64,000 nucleotides of DNA from Pseudoalteromonas tunicata (GTDB lineage: Bacteria; Pseudomonadota; Gammaproteobacteria; Enterobacterales; Alteromonadaceae). This document shows positions 8,848 to 17,851 of the stretch, piece after piece. The position numbers and the translations under genes were made by a program. Positions within the stretch are counted from its first letter, which is position 1, and the number at the start of each line of letters is the position of its first letter. The stretch lies in assembly GCF_002310815.1 (NCBI RefSeq), contig NZ_CP011032.1, positions 1,590,001 through 1,654,000 of the forward strand, read 5' to 3'. The notes beneath the pieces were generated by a model. It searched no databases, was not told the DNA's origin, and saw nothing but the letters and a program-made list of their open reading frames with translations.

Positions 8848-10299
8848 TTATAAATTTTGAGCGTAATGGTACAGCGCTTTTAAAATTGTCATATTACGCT
8901 CGTTGCCTTCATTCTCGTGAACCAGGTTTTCGAGCGTCATCATAAATTCTTGCGCGTCAATGGCGGGGCTATCCTCGCCATACATCAGTTTGTTCTGGCA
9001 GTATTTACGCCACTTTTCAAGCTCTGCTGTAGTTAAAGTGTGTGGCCAATTACGAGCGCGATAACGAAATAATAAAGTATCGAACTTTTTATCTTCAAAA
9101 TCGAGCCCAAGCGTTGCTAATTGGTCAGGCTCTGCGGCACGAATAATATCGAACTTATGTTTATCGGCGTTGGAGGTAAAACCCGCATAAAGCTGATAGT
9201 CACAGTTCTCGCTGCCCGCAAACTCGTTTTCGCTTTGAAACACCTCGGCGACTTTTTCTCGCAGCTCAGGATGTGCTTTTAAAATGGCTAAATTAGCTAA
9301 ACATTGCTCACGATCTATGCCTATTTTAGCTGCATTTTCAGGCAGTAAGGTTTTCGCTGGCGCTACAATAGGGCATTTATTTAAATGCACGAGCTTTAAA
9401 CCAATGGGCTGTTCGTTTTCGGCCAGCTCAGCGCGTTTAGTATAAAGACGTGCGCGGATTTCATCGGCAGAAAGAGCGAGTAAAGGGCGAGGATCGTGTG
9501 TTAAATTAAAACAGATCACCGCATTTTTATTCACAGGATGAAACGCCATTGGGGCAATCCACGTAGTGCAGCCTTGGCTTGCTGGAATTTTGGACGAGGT
9601 ATGAACCAGCGGCACCATATTATAAATATCAAATAATTCCGCTACGGCTTTTTTGAAGCGTAATTTAAAGAAAAAATCATACAGTTTGGGCTGTTTGTCT
9701 TTAATCAGTTTTGCCAGTGCAATGGTCGCGGTGACATCAGATAACGCATCATGAGCTGCAGCATGCTCAATGCCATTGGCTTTGGTTAAGTCTTCTAAAC
9801 GAAAGCTGGGTGTGCCATCTTCTTTTAATGGCCACTGAATGCCTTCTGGGCGCAACGCATAACAGGCACGAACTAAATCAATAATATCCCAGCGGCTGTT
9901 ACCATTTTGCCACTCGCGCGCGTAGGGATCATAAAAGTTTCGATAAAAAGCATAACGGCTGACTTCATCATCAAAACGAATGCTGTTATAGCCTGCAACA
10001 CAGGTATTAGGTTTGGCAAATTCTTGATGAATTTTAGCAATAAACTCGGCCTCAATCATGCCATGTTTTAGTGCATGTTGTGGTGTGATCCCAGTAATTA
10101 AACATGCTTGTGGATGAGGTAAATAATCAGGCGCAGGTTGGCAATAAATAATCAATGGCTCGCCAATAATATTTAAATCAAAGTCTGTACGCACGCCCGC
10201 AAATTGACTTGGCCGGTCTTTTTGTGGATTCGCCCCAAAAGTCTCGAAATCGTGCCAGTAGATTGTTGCTTGGGAGTCGTGAGATTCACAATAAGTCAT
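8848..10299 (-). CDS. sbcB: exodeoxyribonuclease I
   Basis: Exonuclease I degrades single-stranded DNA 3' to 5' in recombination and mismatch repair. The DEDD exonuclease motifs are present: HDFETFG with D17 and E19, the Exo II region GYNSIRFDDEVSRYAF, and the Exo III motif HDALSDVTAT. The remainder matches the SH3-like and helical extensions of the family (KFDTLLFRYRARN near the end). Length of 483 aa is normal (E. coli 475). It is monocistronic and convergent with the amidohydrolase gene. No SOS box was recognised in the upstream gap. Confidence 0.96.
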   Translation of the reverse strand: MTYCESHDSQATIYWHDFETFGANPQKDRPSQFAGVRTDFDLNIIGEPLIIYCQPAPDYLPHPQACLITGITPQHALKHGMIEAEFIAKIHQEFAKPNTCVAGYNSIRFDDEVSRYAFYRNFYDPYAREWQNGNSRWDIIDLVRACYALRPEGIQWPLKEDGTPSFRLEDLTKANGIEHAAAHDALSDVTATIALAKLIKDKQPKLYDFFFKLRFKKAVAELFDIYNMVPLVHTSSKIPASQGCTTWIAPMAFHPVNKNAVICFNLTHDPRPLLALSADEIRARLYTKRAELAENEQPIGLKLVHLNKCPIVAPAKTLLPENAAKIGIDREQCLANLAILKAHPELREKVAEVFQSENEFAGSENCDYQLYAGFTSNADKHKFDIIRAAEPDQLATLGLDFEDKKFDTLLFRYRARNWPHTLTTAELEKWRKYCQNKLMYGEDSPAIDAQEFMMTLENLVHENEGNERNMTILKALYHYAQNL

Positions 10300-10375
10300 G
10301 GGAAAAATAACACCTTGTTTTTACTTTGTTTGCTGCCAAAAGCTGAGAGTTAAATTGTACTCTGTTTTGACGGTA

Positions 10376-10389
10376 CTTGCCTAGGCAAG
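10376..10389. promoter_or_regulatory. 14-bp perfect palindrome, possible operator
   Basis: CTTGCCTAGGCAAG is perfectly self-complementary and lies about 77 bases upstream of the sbcB start. It has no loop and no T-tract, so a protein-binding site is more likely than a terminator. The binding protein is unknown. Confidence 0.35.
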
Positions 10390-10551
10390 CTGAAAATTGT
10401 GTTTTAACTTCTGATTATAAAAGGCAAATTGTTGCGTTTAAGCATGGATTATTATGCTGTTTTCACTCATTCACTGACAAAATCAATCAATTGTCATGGT
10501 GATGTTTAAAACTATTTAAAGTAATACATCAATATCGATACGAATAAGAAC

Positions 10552-10565
10552 ATGATCTAAATCAA
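10552..10565. promoter_or_regulatory. FNR-like binding site
   Basis: ATGATCTAAATCAA matches the FNR/EtrA consensus TTGAT-N4-ATCAA at 9 of 10 defined positions. It lies about 162 bases before the oxygenase start. A role in oxygen-dependent control is inferred from the motif only. Confidence 0.4.
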
Positions 10566-10727
10566 GCTAGAGTAATTACACTAGAATGAAATTTTTTGGC
10601 TAATTCAATATTTAACAATAACTTAATTAAAAAATCTAAAGTTGAGGTCAATAAACGTACAGGGCTGTACTTGTTATTTTTAAAGAGCCTTTTTAAACTA
10701 TGACTTTATTTTCAAAGGTTAACTCTC

Positions 10728-11567
10728 ATGCAACTTCCTACCGTTGACTATCAAGCAGATAATGCTGCTGCTCAATTTGTTGAATCGTTAAGAAATACAG
10801 GTTTTGGTGTTTTAAAAAATCATCCTATCCCAAAAGAGCTTGTTGAATCGATTTATAATAACTGGCAGCAATTTTTTAATTCAGATGAAAAAAACTCGTT
10901 TTTATTTAATAAAGAAACCCAAGACGGCTATTTTCCACCTTCAGTATCAGAAGTAGCAAAAGGGCATCAAGTTAAAGACATTAAAGAATATTTTCATGTT
11001 TACCCTAATGGACGTGTCCCTGCACAATTAGAAGCTGAAATTCGGGAATATTACCGTTTAGCCAGTGAGTTTGCAGCGCAATTACTAAGTTGGGTGCAAC
11101 AATACGCGCCAGCGGAAGTAAGTCAGCATTTTTCAATTGATTTAAAAGATATGATTGCGCAAAGCGAAAAAACTTTACTGCGTATTTTACATTACCCGCC
11201 AATGAAAGGTGACGAAGAGCCAGGTGCTATTCGCGCTGCAGCGCATGGTGATATTAATTTACTGACGGTTTTACCCGCAGCTAATGAGCCTGGGCTTCAA
11301 GTCCAAACCAAAGAAGGCGGTTGGTTAGATGTACCGTGTGATTTTGGTAATTTAATTATTAATATCGGCGATATGTTACAAGAAGCATCGGGTGGTTATT
11401 TTCCATCAACGATCCACCGGGTAATTAACCCAACGGGTAAAGCCAGTGATAAATCACGTATTTCATTGCCTTTATTCTTACATCCTCGACCTGATGTGGT
11501 GCTATCAGAGCGTTACACTGCGCAAAGTTATTTAGATGAGCGTTTGCGCGAGTTAGGCGTTAAGTAA
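10728..11567 (+). CDS. 2OG-Fe(II)/isopenicillin N synthase-family oxygenase
   Basis: This 279-residue protein belongs to the non-haem iron oxygenases related to isopenicillin N synthase. The iron-binding facial triad is visible as HGD (H173, D175) and the distal H230 in STIHRVINP. R244 and S246 (RIS) form the motif that anchors the 2-oxoglutarate or substrate carboxylate. The N-terminus has the DIOX_N-like segment FGVLKNHPIPKELVE. The enzyme is cytoplasmic, as no signal peptide is seen. The substrate cannot be inferred, and there are no biosynthetic genes beside it. It is preceded by an FNR-like site and followed by a terminator, so it is probably monocistronic. Confidence 0.9.
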   Translation: MQLPTVDYQADNAAAQFVESLRNTGFGVLKNHPIPKELVESIYNNWQQFFNSDEKNSFLFNKETQDGYFPPSVSEVAKGHQVKDIKEYFHVYPNGRVPAQLEAEIREYYRLASEFAAQLLSWVQQYAPAEVSQHFSIDLKDMIAQSEKTLLRILHYPPMKGDEEPGAIRAAAHGDINLLTVLPAANEPGLQVQTKEGGWLDVPCDFGNLIINIGDMLQEASGGYFPSTIHRVINPTGKASDKSRISLPLFLHPRPDVVLSERYTAQSYLDERLRELGVK

Positions 11568-11580
11568 ACGTTGGTTATGA

Positions 11581-11612
11581 AGCCAGTGTTGCTATGGCAC
11601 TGGCTGTTTTGT
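11581..11612 (+). terminator. intrinsic terminator after the oxygenase
   Basis: The stem AGCCAGTG (11581-11588) pairs perfectly with CACTGGCT (11598-11605) and is followed by GTTTTGTTA. Confidence 0.8.
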
Positions 11613-11794
11613 TATTATTATCTTTATTGAGTTAAGCTCGTACTGGCCATTAAATCCTTTCCTAATTAATTATTTGTAATTTCAAGTTGTTTAATTGCAT
11701 TACAGATGAATATACTGTAACTATCTGTTTCAATTTATTATATTTAATGCTTTGCTCAAGTGTTGAATTACAGCGTATTTAGGAGAAAATAATC

Positions 11795-12799
11795 GTGCCG
11801 AGTGATTTTGTATTGTCTGGAACGGCTGTTTCGCGTGGTACTCGAGCGCTAATTAATATCCCTGTCGCTAAACTCTATACCGGCACAGATATGTCAATTC
11901 CTGTTCACGTTATTCGGGGTAAACGAGCAGGACCAACGTTATTTATCAGCGCTGCTATTCATGGTGATGAACTTAACGGTATTGAAATTATTCGCCGGCT
12001 GCAACTGCAAGAAACACTTAACGCAATTAAAGGTACGTTGATTTTAGTGCCTATGGTCAATGTATTTGGGGTATTAAATCAAAGCCGTTATTTACCCGAT
12101 CGTCGTGATTTAAATCGCTGTTTTCCAGGTTCTCAAAAAGGCTCTTTAGCGGGGCGTTTAGCTAATTTATTTTTAACTGAAATTGTACAAAAATGTGATT
12201 ACGGTATTGATCTTCATACTGGTGCCATTCATCGAAGCAATTTACCCCAGATTCGCGCTAATTTAGATGATCCACAAACTAAGGCACTGGCAGAAGCTTT
12301 TGGTGTTCCTGTTTTGCTGAATTCTAATTTACGTGATGGTTCGTTGCGCCAAGCCGCAGATGATTCTGGGGTAAAAATATTGCTGTATGAAGCGGGCGAG
12401 GCACTGCGTTTTGATGAGTTGTGTATTCGCGCTGGTTTAAGAGGCGTTCTTGATGTGATGCGTCACCTTGGCATGATCCGCAAAGTGAAACGTAAACAAA
12501 AATTAGAGCCCTTTGAGGCACGCAGTAGCTCTTGGATCAGAGCAACCGAAAGCGGGATTGTGCGTTTACTGAAAAACTTAGGTGAACGTGTTAAGCAAGG
12601 TGAAGAAATCGCTAAAATATATGATCCAAATGGCCATCGAGTCGAAACCATTTATGCAAAACATGAAGGGATCGTCATCGGTCGTCTGAATATCCCACTG
12701 GTGCAAGAAGGGGATGCACTTATGCATGTGGCGATGTTTACATTAGCGAGTGAAGTGGCTGAACACGTTGAAATTATGCATGAAATTTTTGAAGACTAA
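11795..12799 (+). CDS. succinylglutamate desuccinylase/aspartoacylase-family zinc hydrolase
   Basis: A M14-like zinc deacylase of 334 residues. Zinc ligands are H56 and E59 in IHGDELNG and H141 in DLHTGA, and the substrate-binding region DRRDLNRCFPG lies between them. Residues from about 245 form a beta-rich C-terminal domain (ESGIVRLLKNLGERVKQGEE) resembling a lipoyl/barrel-sandwich fold, as in other members of this subgroup. Translation starts at GTG 11795 with AGGAG ten bases upstream, which supports that start. In related bacteria such genes often sit near RimK-type ligases, but none is present here, so the amide substrate is open. Confidence 0.88.
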   Translation: MPSDFVLSGTAVSRGTRALINIPVAKLYTGTDMSIPVHVIRGKRAGPTLFISAAIHGDELNGIEIIRRLQLQETLNAIKGTLILVPMVNVFGVLNQSRYLPDRRDLNRCFPGSQKGSLAGRLANLFLTEIVQKCDYGIDLHTGAIHRSNLPQIRANLDDPQTKALAEAFGVPVLLNSNLRDGSLRQAADDSGVKILLYEAGEALRFDELCIRAGLRGVLDVMRHLGMIRKVKRKQKLEPFEARSSSWIRATESGIVRLLKNLGERVKQGEEIAKIYDPNGHRVETIYAKHEGIVIGRLNIPLVQEGDALMHVAMFTLASEVAEHVEIMHEIFED

Positions 12800-12811
12800 T
12801 CGATTGAGTGG

Positions 12812-13087
12812 TTACGCAATTTTTATGCGTACCACTTTCATGATCTCAACATCAAAACTAGCCACGGTTTCGGTTTCTGGGTAGTAAGTTAAGTTGACAC
12901 GAGCATCGACTAACGATTTATATTTCTTTTTGCGCTGAAACTTAAAAGGCACGTCACAGGATTCGACCATCAAGGTATTAACAAACCAATCGTCTTTTTC
13001 ACGTTGAACATGCGAAACGACTTTTTGGTTTTCTGAATGGACCAGTTTTTGGTGAGTTTTGAGTAATTTGTCGAGTTTTTTGTTCAT
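12812..13087 (-). CDS. conserved-type small protein of unknown function
   Basis: This 91-residue, basic, soluble protein is not assigned to a family. It starts MNKKLDKLLKTHQKLVH, with a short charged helix-like N-terminus, and ends in alternating hydrophobic strands (VASFDVEIMKVVRIKIA). It ends 12 bases from the stop of the convergent hydrolase gene, and is divergent from the next membrane-protein gene. The ATG at 13087 is the first codon of the frame. Coding status is supported by the clean gap between neighbours and normal composition, not by recognised homology. Confidence 0.65.
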   Translation of the reverse strand: MNKKLDKLLKTHQKLVHSENQKVVSHVQREKDDWFVNTLMVESCDVPFKFQRKKKYKSLVDARVNLTYYPETETVASFDVEIMKVVRIKIA

Positions 13088-13232
13088 TATGCCAATCAGC
13101 TATGCAAAGGCATTTTATTATACTACATTGTCGGTATTTCCCCAAGAAACTCAGCGTTAGGCTTTGCAACAAAGCTATTGTTGAAATTAAGCATTATTTT
13201 TAAACGTATTTTTAAAGGAGCTTGTTGAGTCT

Positions 13233-14624
13233 GTGAGCCAAATTAGTTTGATTCAGGATGAAAATTTATCACTGAAATTACAACATCAGTTGTTACCTCG
13301 CGATTTTTTAAGGACCGACCTGTATTTTTCTCTCCCTGTTGATATGGGGATCAATCCAAGTACGCTTGAAGAAGAAGATTACTTTCACAGTAGCATTAAA
13401 ACGCAATGCGCTTATTATTCAGATCAATTACATTTACCCTTAGTACGCAGCCGTTTTATCAGTCAGCAAAAAGGTGAGCAAGCTGATTACCGTCTCAATT
13501 TAAATTTGTTTTGTTATCAAATCAAAATTGCATTAGATATTGATATCAAACAAGCGCTCAAAATAAAAGAACCCGCTCCTTTTTATCAAACAGCGCTTGA
13601 GATTTGTGAACAAACTGAATCGCTTCTCAAAAAGCTGCGCCGATATACACCTCCAGATAAAAAACTGAGCCCATTTTTTGAAACTGCCGACAACTATTTA
13701 AGTTGGCATGTGGAACAATCTTTTTTGAATTTGCTTGCTGATGGGCCTAAAAGCTATGAACATGCTGCGATAAGGGATAAGTTGTTTGAATTTTGCGCTC
13801 AAGAACAACAGTATCGCGATACGAACTTGTATAACACCACGGTTACGCTTGCAGATCCTAATCGCATAACAAATAAAATGCGTCTCTTGCAACGTTTAAT
13901 TGAATATGGTGTGGTATTTCAAAAAGAAACTTCAAATCTAAACAATAACTTACGCCGTTTAGTTAAAGGGGTGGTCACCGCCGTTATGATGGCTTTTGTT
14001 ATGACGCTAGTTTTAAACGCACGCTCAAATTTTGCAGAAGTGACTTTTATGCTCGTTGCTTTGTTAGGCGTCATTTATGGTTTACGTGAAATATTTAAAG
14101 ATGATTTAACCCAGCTTATTTGGCGGTGGATCCAAAAAGGCCGGCCTAAATGGGAGAATTTATATAGTAACAGCGCTTCGCAAACTCGGATGGTTGAGCA
14201 AACAATTTGGCTTGAATATATCCGAGCTAAAGATTTACCGCCGCTTGCAGATGCTTCACTGCAAAAAAGGCGTCAGCAAAACAAACAAGACTCACAGTTA
14301 CTGCATTTTCGCTGTGATAGCAAAGTGGTTACTAAAGAATTTTACTCAGGTTATGATGAAATTCAGCAGGAAATTTCGTTCAATTTGACGCCACTCGTTA
14401 GGTATTTAAAAAAAGGCGAAGGGAAGTTATATAGCGCTGAAAATAAGAAAATATCTAAGCAAGCCGTAGAGCGCCGCTATCAAGTAAATCTTGTTGTCAT
14501 TCAAACAGATAAAAAAAAGGTCAGCGTTTCTCAGCGTTTTAAAATTACATTAAATCGTTCTGAAATAGTTAACATTGAAGCGATGGTTGATAGCGATGTT
14601 GATGGTATAGCTTCTGCAGGCTAA
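13233..14624 (+). CDS. unknown protein with two central membrane segments
   Basis: The family is not recognised. The 463-residue product starts at GTG 13233, with AAGGAG at 13215-13220 as ribosome binding site; no other in-frame start lies between that site and an upstream stop. Residues about 1-240 are soluble and helix-rich. Two adjacent hydrophobic helices follow at about 245-285 (GVVTAVMMAFVMTLVL and VTFMLVALLGVIYGL). The C-terminal half is soluble and basic, with strand-like KVSVSQRFKITLNRSE near the end. This suggests a hairpin-anchored inner-membrane protein with both large domains in the cytoplasm (inference). It precedes a TonB-dependent receptor by 102 bases but probably has its own promoter. 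Confidence 0.8.
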   Translation: MSQISLIQDENLSLKLQHQLLPRDFLRTDLYFSLPVDMGINPSTLEEEDYFHSSIKTQCAYYSDQLHLPLVRSRFISQQKGEQADYRLNLNLFCYQIKIALDIDIKQALKIKEPAPFYQTALEICEQTESLLKKLRRYTPPDKKLSPFFETADNYLSWHVEQSFLNLLADGPKSYEHAAIRDKLFEFCAQEQQYRDTNLYNTTVTLADPNRITNKMRLLQRLIEYGVVFQKETSNLNNNLRRLVKGVVTAVMMAFVMTLVLNARSNFAEVTFMLVALLGVIYGLREIFKDDLTQLIWRWIQKGRPKWENLYSNSASQTRMVEQTIWLEYIRAKDLPPLADASLQKRRQQNKQDSQLLHFRCDSKVVTKEFYSGYDEIQQEISFNLTPLVRYLKKGEGKLYSAENKKISKQAVERRYQVNLVVIQTDKKKVSVSQRFKITLNRSEIVNIEAMVDSDVDGIASAG

Positions 14625-14726
14625 ACATAATGCTACAATTTGGAACATTTTCTGACAGTTTAAGACAAATAAACTCGATATAGTCTTTTTTAATTTACGT
14701 TTAAATAAATTTAAAGGACTAAATAA

Positions 14727-16805
14727 ATGCGCCCCACAGTCTGCTTTCCACTTAGTTTGTTGTATCTAGCATTACAAAGCCATGCGGTTCAAGCCAATCA
14801 GGTATCAGCTGAAGAGATAAAAAACAATACTCCTGTTGAGCATATTGAGGTCCGCCATCGTCGAAGTTCAATTATGTCAGAAATCACCGAAGATGCTCAA
14901 AAGCTGGTCTCGATGCCTGGTGCTATGGGAGATCCTCTGCAAGCAGCCTTTGCATTGCCTGGCGTTGTTGCCGCTGGTGGTTCAATGAGTGCCCCTGCAG
15001 TTAGGGGGTCATCACCACAAGATAATATTTTTGAAGTGGATTTTATGCCTGCAGGCTATATTTTCCATGACTTTGGCATGTCTATCTTTAATCGTAATTT
15101 AATTCAAGATTTTAAACTCTATTCGGCTGGTTATGGCACTAGTTATAGCAATGCAACGGGTGCAGTGTTTGATGTTAATTTACGTACTCCTAAGTACCAA
15201 AAAATTAAAACAACACTTGATTTCTCGATGTTTAATGCAGGGCTTTTTGTTGAAGGGCAAATTACAGAAAATACAGCTTTTTATTTTTCAGCACGAAAAA
15301 GTACTTTACCTTTATTTTTTGACGAGGGAGATGAACTTGAAGATGAAGATGGCGAATTAACAGGAGTTACAGTAAACGAAGCCCCTGATGATAACGACTA
15401 TCAAGGAAAGTTTATTTGGGATGTAAATAGCGAAAATAGTATCATTTTTTCTTTCACCGGTGCCCAAGATAAGGCAGGTGCTAATTTTAGCCAACGATCT
15501 GAATTTGCTTTAAAAAATCCAGATTATCAAGGTGATGCAGTATTTGATAGAAAATTTAATAGCCAAAGTCTAATTTGGGATCATGCCAGTAATAAGCTCA
15601 GTGCAAAAGTAGGTATTGGGATTTTAAATGAAACAGAACGTTTAGAATACGGTCAGGTGGCAACCTTAAGCGAAGGCTTTTATCAGCAAGCGAAAGATAA
15701 GCAAATTAGTTATAAGGCTAGAGTCAATTACCTTATCAACAAGACAAATTCACTGGTTTTCGATACCGCTTATTTTGATAGTGAGTCTGATTTTTCTTAC
15801 GATATGTTTCATTATATCTGTACGGAACTTGATCCTGATTGCGATTTAAACCAAGGGGAGCGTATCGCTGATCGTTCTGTTTTTGATACGGATAGTTATT
15901 TTGTTGCCTTAAGCCATATCTGGCAGTTTCATGCCGATTGGCAGTCCGAAATCGGCGTGCAATGGCAAGGCAATAAATACACCGATGAAGCTTTTTTAAT
16001 GCCTCGGATTGCGCTGAGTTATTATGTCAACTCTGACAGTACCATTACCGCTAAATTTGGTCAGTATAATCGGATGCAGGATTTAGAAGTGATAGCCCCT
16101 GTAATTGGAAATCCAGAACTTGATTCTCAGTTATCAAATCACGCGACGTTAGGATTTTCACAACACTTGGCCGATGAGTGGAGTTGGTCTATTGAAGGTT
16201 ATTACAAATCAATGGAAAACTTGCCACTAGCATTACAAGGTTCAGAGCAGTTTTATAGCAATGAAGTCGAAGGGCGTGCTTATGGTGTTGATTTATTGGT
16301 AAATAAAAACAAAACTGACAAATGGTATGGTTGGGTTGCAATCAGTTATGCCAAAAGTGAACGCACTGATTTGCGTCAGAATATAACGCGTGATTATTAC
16401 GCTGATACACCACTTGTAGTTAATATTGTTTTTAATTATCAAATTAATGAACTTTGGAATGGTGGATTTAATTTCACAGCCCGAAGTGGTCAAGCCTATA
16501 CACCTATTGTCGGTGTGCGAGAAAATCCAGATTACGAGGGGCGATTTTTACCTGTTTATGGCGAACCTTTTTCAGAGCGCTTTGCTAATTATCATCGCTT
16601 AGACATTCGTTTTGAACGTGAATTGAAATTCTATGATTTAGATGCTCAGTTGATTTTGGAACTTATGAATGTGTATGGTCAAGACAATGTCAGTCATATC
16701 GATTTAGATTATCAAGAGATTAATAGTGTTAATGACTTGATTATTAAAGAGCAGACAGATGACTTTTCGATGCGGCCATCAATAGGTTTTAGTGTCTCTT
16801 TTTAG
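14727..16805 (+). CDS. TonB-dependent outer-membrane receptor
   Basis: The product (692 aa) has an N-terminal signal peptide (cleavage likely after HAVQA), a plug domain at about residues 60-160 (LVSMPGAMGDPLQAAFALPGV, PAVRGSSPQDNIFEVD and GYGTSYSNATGAVFDV) and a C-terminal beta-barrel whose last residues, RPSIGFSVSF, end in the aromatic expected of an outer-membrane strand. AAGGA precedes the ATG. Such receptors import siderophores, vitamins or oligosaccharides using TonB energy. Ligand specificity cannot be derived from the sequence or from its neighbours. A terminator follows at once, so the gene is the end of its unit. Confidence 0.9.
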   Translation: MRPTVCFPLSLLYLALQSHAVQANQVSAEEIKNNTPVEHIEVRHRRSSIMSEITEDAQKLVSMPGAMGDPLQAAFALPGVVAAGGSMSAPAVRGSSPQDNIFEVDFMPAGYIFHDFGMSIFNRNLIQDFKLYSAGYGTSYSNATGAVFDVNLRTPKYQKIKTTLDFSMFNAGLFVEGQITENTAFYFSARKSTLPLFFDEGDELEDEDGELTGVTVNEAPDDNDYQGKFIWDVNSENSIIFSFTGAQDKAGANFSQRSEFALKNPDYQGDAVFDRKFNSQSLIWDHASNKLSAKVGIGILNETERLEYGQVATLSEGFYQQAKDKQISYKARVNYLINKTNSLVFDTAYFDSESDFSYDMFHYICTELDPDCDLNQGERIADRSVFDTDSYFVALSHIWQFHADWQSEIGVQWQGNKYTDEAFLMPRIALSYYVNSDSTITAKFGQYNRMQDLEVIAPVIGNPELDSQLSNHATLGFSQHLADEWSWSIEGYYKSMENLPLALQGSEQFYSNEVEGRAYGVDLLVNKNKTDKWYGWVAISYAKSERTDLRQNITRDYYADTPLVVNIVFNYQINELWNGGFNFTARSGQAYTPIVGVRENPDYEGRFLPVYGEPFSERFANYHRLDIRFERELKFYDLDAQLILELMNVYGQDNVSHIDLDYQEINSVNDLIIKEQTDDFSMRPSIGFSVSF

Positions 16806-16820
16806 CCAGTATGACAAAAA

Positions 16821-16858
16821 ACAGGATAAATATACTGAAAGTATTTATCCTGTTTTTT
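16821..16858 (+). terminator. intrinsic terminator after the TonB-dependent receptor
   Basis: Perfect 12-bp stem ACAGGATAAATA (16821-16832) with TATTTATCCTGT (16842-16853), followed by TTTTT. Confidence 0.9.
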
Positions 16859-16927
16859 AGTGAATTATCAGAACCTTTCGCGTATAAAATAACATTTTGT
16901 AGTCAAAACCCTTATTAAAGGAATGAA

Positions 16928-17401
16928 ATGCCAACACTTGCTATCTTTGTTGATGTACAAAATGTTTATTACACCTGCCGCCAAGCATATCAAGCCAACT
17001 TTAATTACAATCAGTTTTGGCGCGAAGCGACCGAAGGTTATGACGTTTCTTACGCATTTGCCTATGCGATAGGTCGCAGTGATGAAAAACAAAAGCAATT
17101 TCAAAATATCTTACGCGCGATTGGTTTTGAAATAAAACTCAAACCTTATATTCAGCGCAGTGACGGCTCTGCAAAAGGGGATTGGGACGTGGGGATTACT
17201 ATCGACATGATGGATTATGCGCAAAGTGTCGATAAGCTTATTTTAGTCTCTGGTGATGGTGATTTTGCAATGTTAGTTGACCGTATTCAGAATAAATACG
17301 ATAAACCTGTTGAGGTGTATGGCGTACCGACGTTGACTTCTGATTCATTAATTAGAAGTGCAAAACACTTTACTGCAATTACGCCTGAATTTTTGCTTTA
17401 G
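16928..17401 (+). CDS. NYN (LabA/DUF88-type) domain protein
   Basis: This 157-residue protein is a single NYN domain, a PIN-like nuclease fold. Acidic residues expected around the metal site are visible: D9 in FVDVQN, the GDWDVGITIDM segment, and SGDGDFAML, in the order typical of LabA/DUF88 proteins. These proteins are thought to act on RNA, but the specific substrate is not known. The start at ATG 16928 follows AAAGGAATGAA. The gene is convergent with the CBS-domain gene and shares a hairpin with it. Confidence 0.88.
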   Translation: MPTLAIFVDVQNVYYTCRQAYQANFNYNQFWREATEGYDVSYAFAYAIGRSDEKQKQFQNILRAIGFEIKLKPYIQRSDGSAKGDWDVGITIDMMDYAQSVDKLILVSGDGDFAMLVDRIQNKYDKPVEVYGVPTLTSDSLIRSAKHFTAITPEFLL

Positions 17402-17414
17402 ATTTTATAAGACA

Positions 17415-17434
17415 GCTCGCTATACAAAGCGAGC
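17415..17434. terminator. stem-loop between convergent genes
   Basis: GCTCGCT (17415-17421) pairs with AGCGAGC (17428-17434) around a 6-base loop. It overlaps the last codons of the CBS-domain gene. There is no strong T-tract, so terminator function is moderate inference. Confidence 0.5.
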
Positions 17435-17851
17435 ATGGCCTTTTTCATAAATAGCATGAAGATGTATATCAATGGCTTTGAGTACTTCTGTGCGTCCAAT
17501 CGTACCAATTAAGTGATTATCGCTATCAACGACCGGATAAATTTTAGGTTTGTTTTCGGTCATTTGTTGAGCAAGTTCAAAAATCGAGTGCTCTGCGGTC
17601 ACGGTCAATGGGGAGCTAGTCATAATTTCTTGTACGGTAAAAAAGGCTTCGCTTAAATAGGTATCATGTAACATACGTTTAATGCAGTCTTGTTCAGAAA
17701 GAAATCCAATCACTTGTTTGTTATCGTTTAAAACAGGGCCGCCTGACTGGTGTGAAAGTAATAAACGTTCTGAAGCTTCAGCTACACTCATAGTGGCTTT
17801 AAACGTAACTGGACGCTTATTTAAATAATCAATGACTTTTATGGATTCCAT
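17420..17851 (-). CDS. two-CBS-domain protein
   Basis: A small stand-alone CBS pair (143 aa from the ATG at 17851; a TTG at 17863 would add four residues). The first CBS motif covers about residues 12-60, with VAEASERLLLSHQSGGPVLN and VIGFLSEQDC. The second covers about 75-135, with VTAEHSIFELAQQM and LIGTIGRTEVLKAI. CBS pairs bind adenosine nucleotides and sense energy state; stand-alone versions act on unknown partners. The gene is monocistronic and points away from the nag cluster, sharing the 17864-18277 gap with it. Confidence 0.88.
   Translation of the reverse strand: MESIKVIDYLNKRPVTFKATMSVAEASERLLLSHQSGGPVLNDNKQVIGFLSEQDCIKRMLHDTYLSEAFFTVQEIMTSSPLTVTAEHSIFELAQQMTENKPKIYPVVDSDNHLIGTIGRTEVLKAIDIHLHAIYEKGHARFV

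Larger units (their letters stand above)
10300..10727. promoter_or_regulatory. divergent promoter region between sbcB and the oxygenase gene
   Basis: This 428-bp gap contains no convincing reading frame. It holds a perfect 14-bp palindrome (10376-10389) and an FNR/CRP-like site (10552-10565), listed separately, in strongly AT-rich DNA. A possible -10 hexamer TAGAAT lies at 10582-10587, without a clear -35 match. Confidence 0.5.

Noticed and set aside
10300..10727. SOS (LexA) boxes near sbcB, and likewise near xthA and recC
   Set aside because: No CTGT-N8-ACAG palindrome was found in the intergenic regions of these repair genes.
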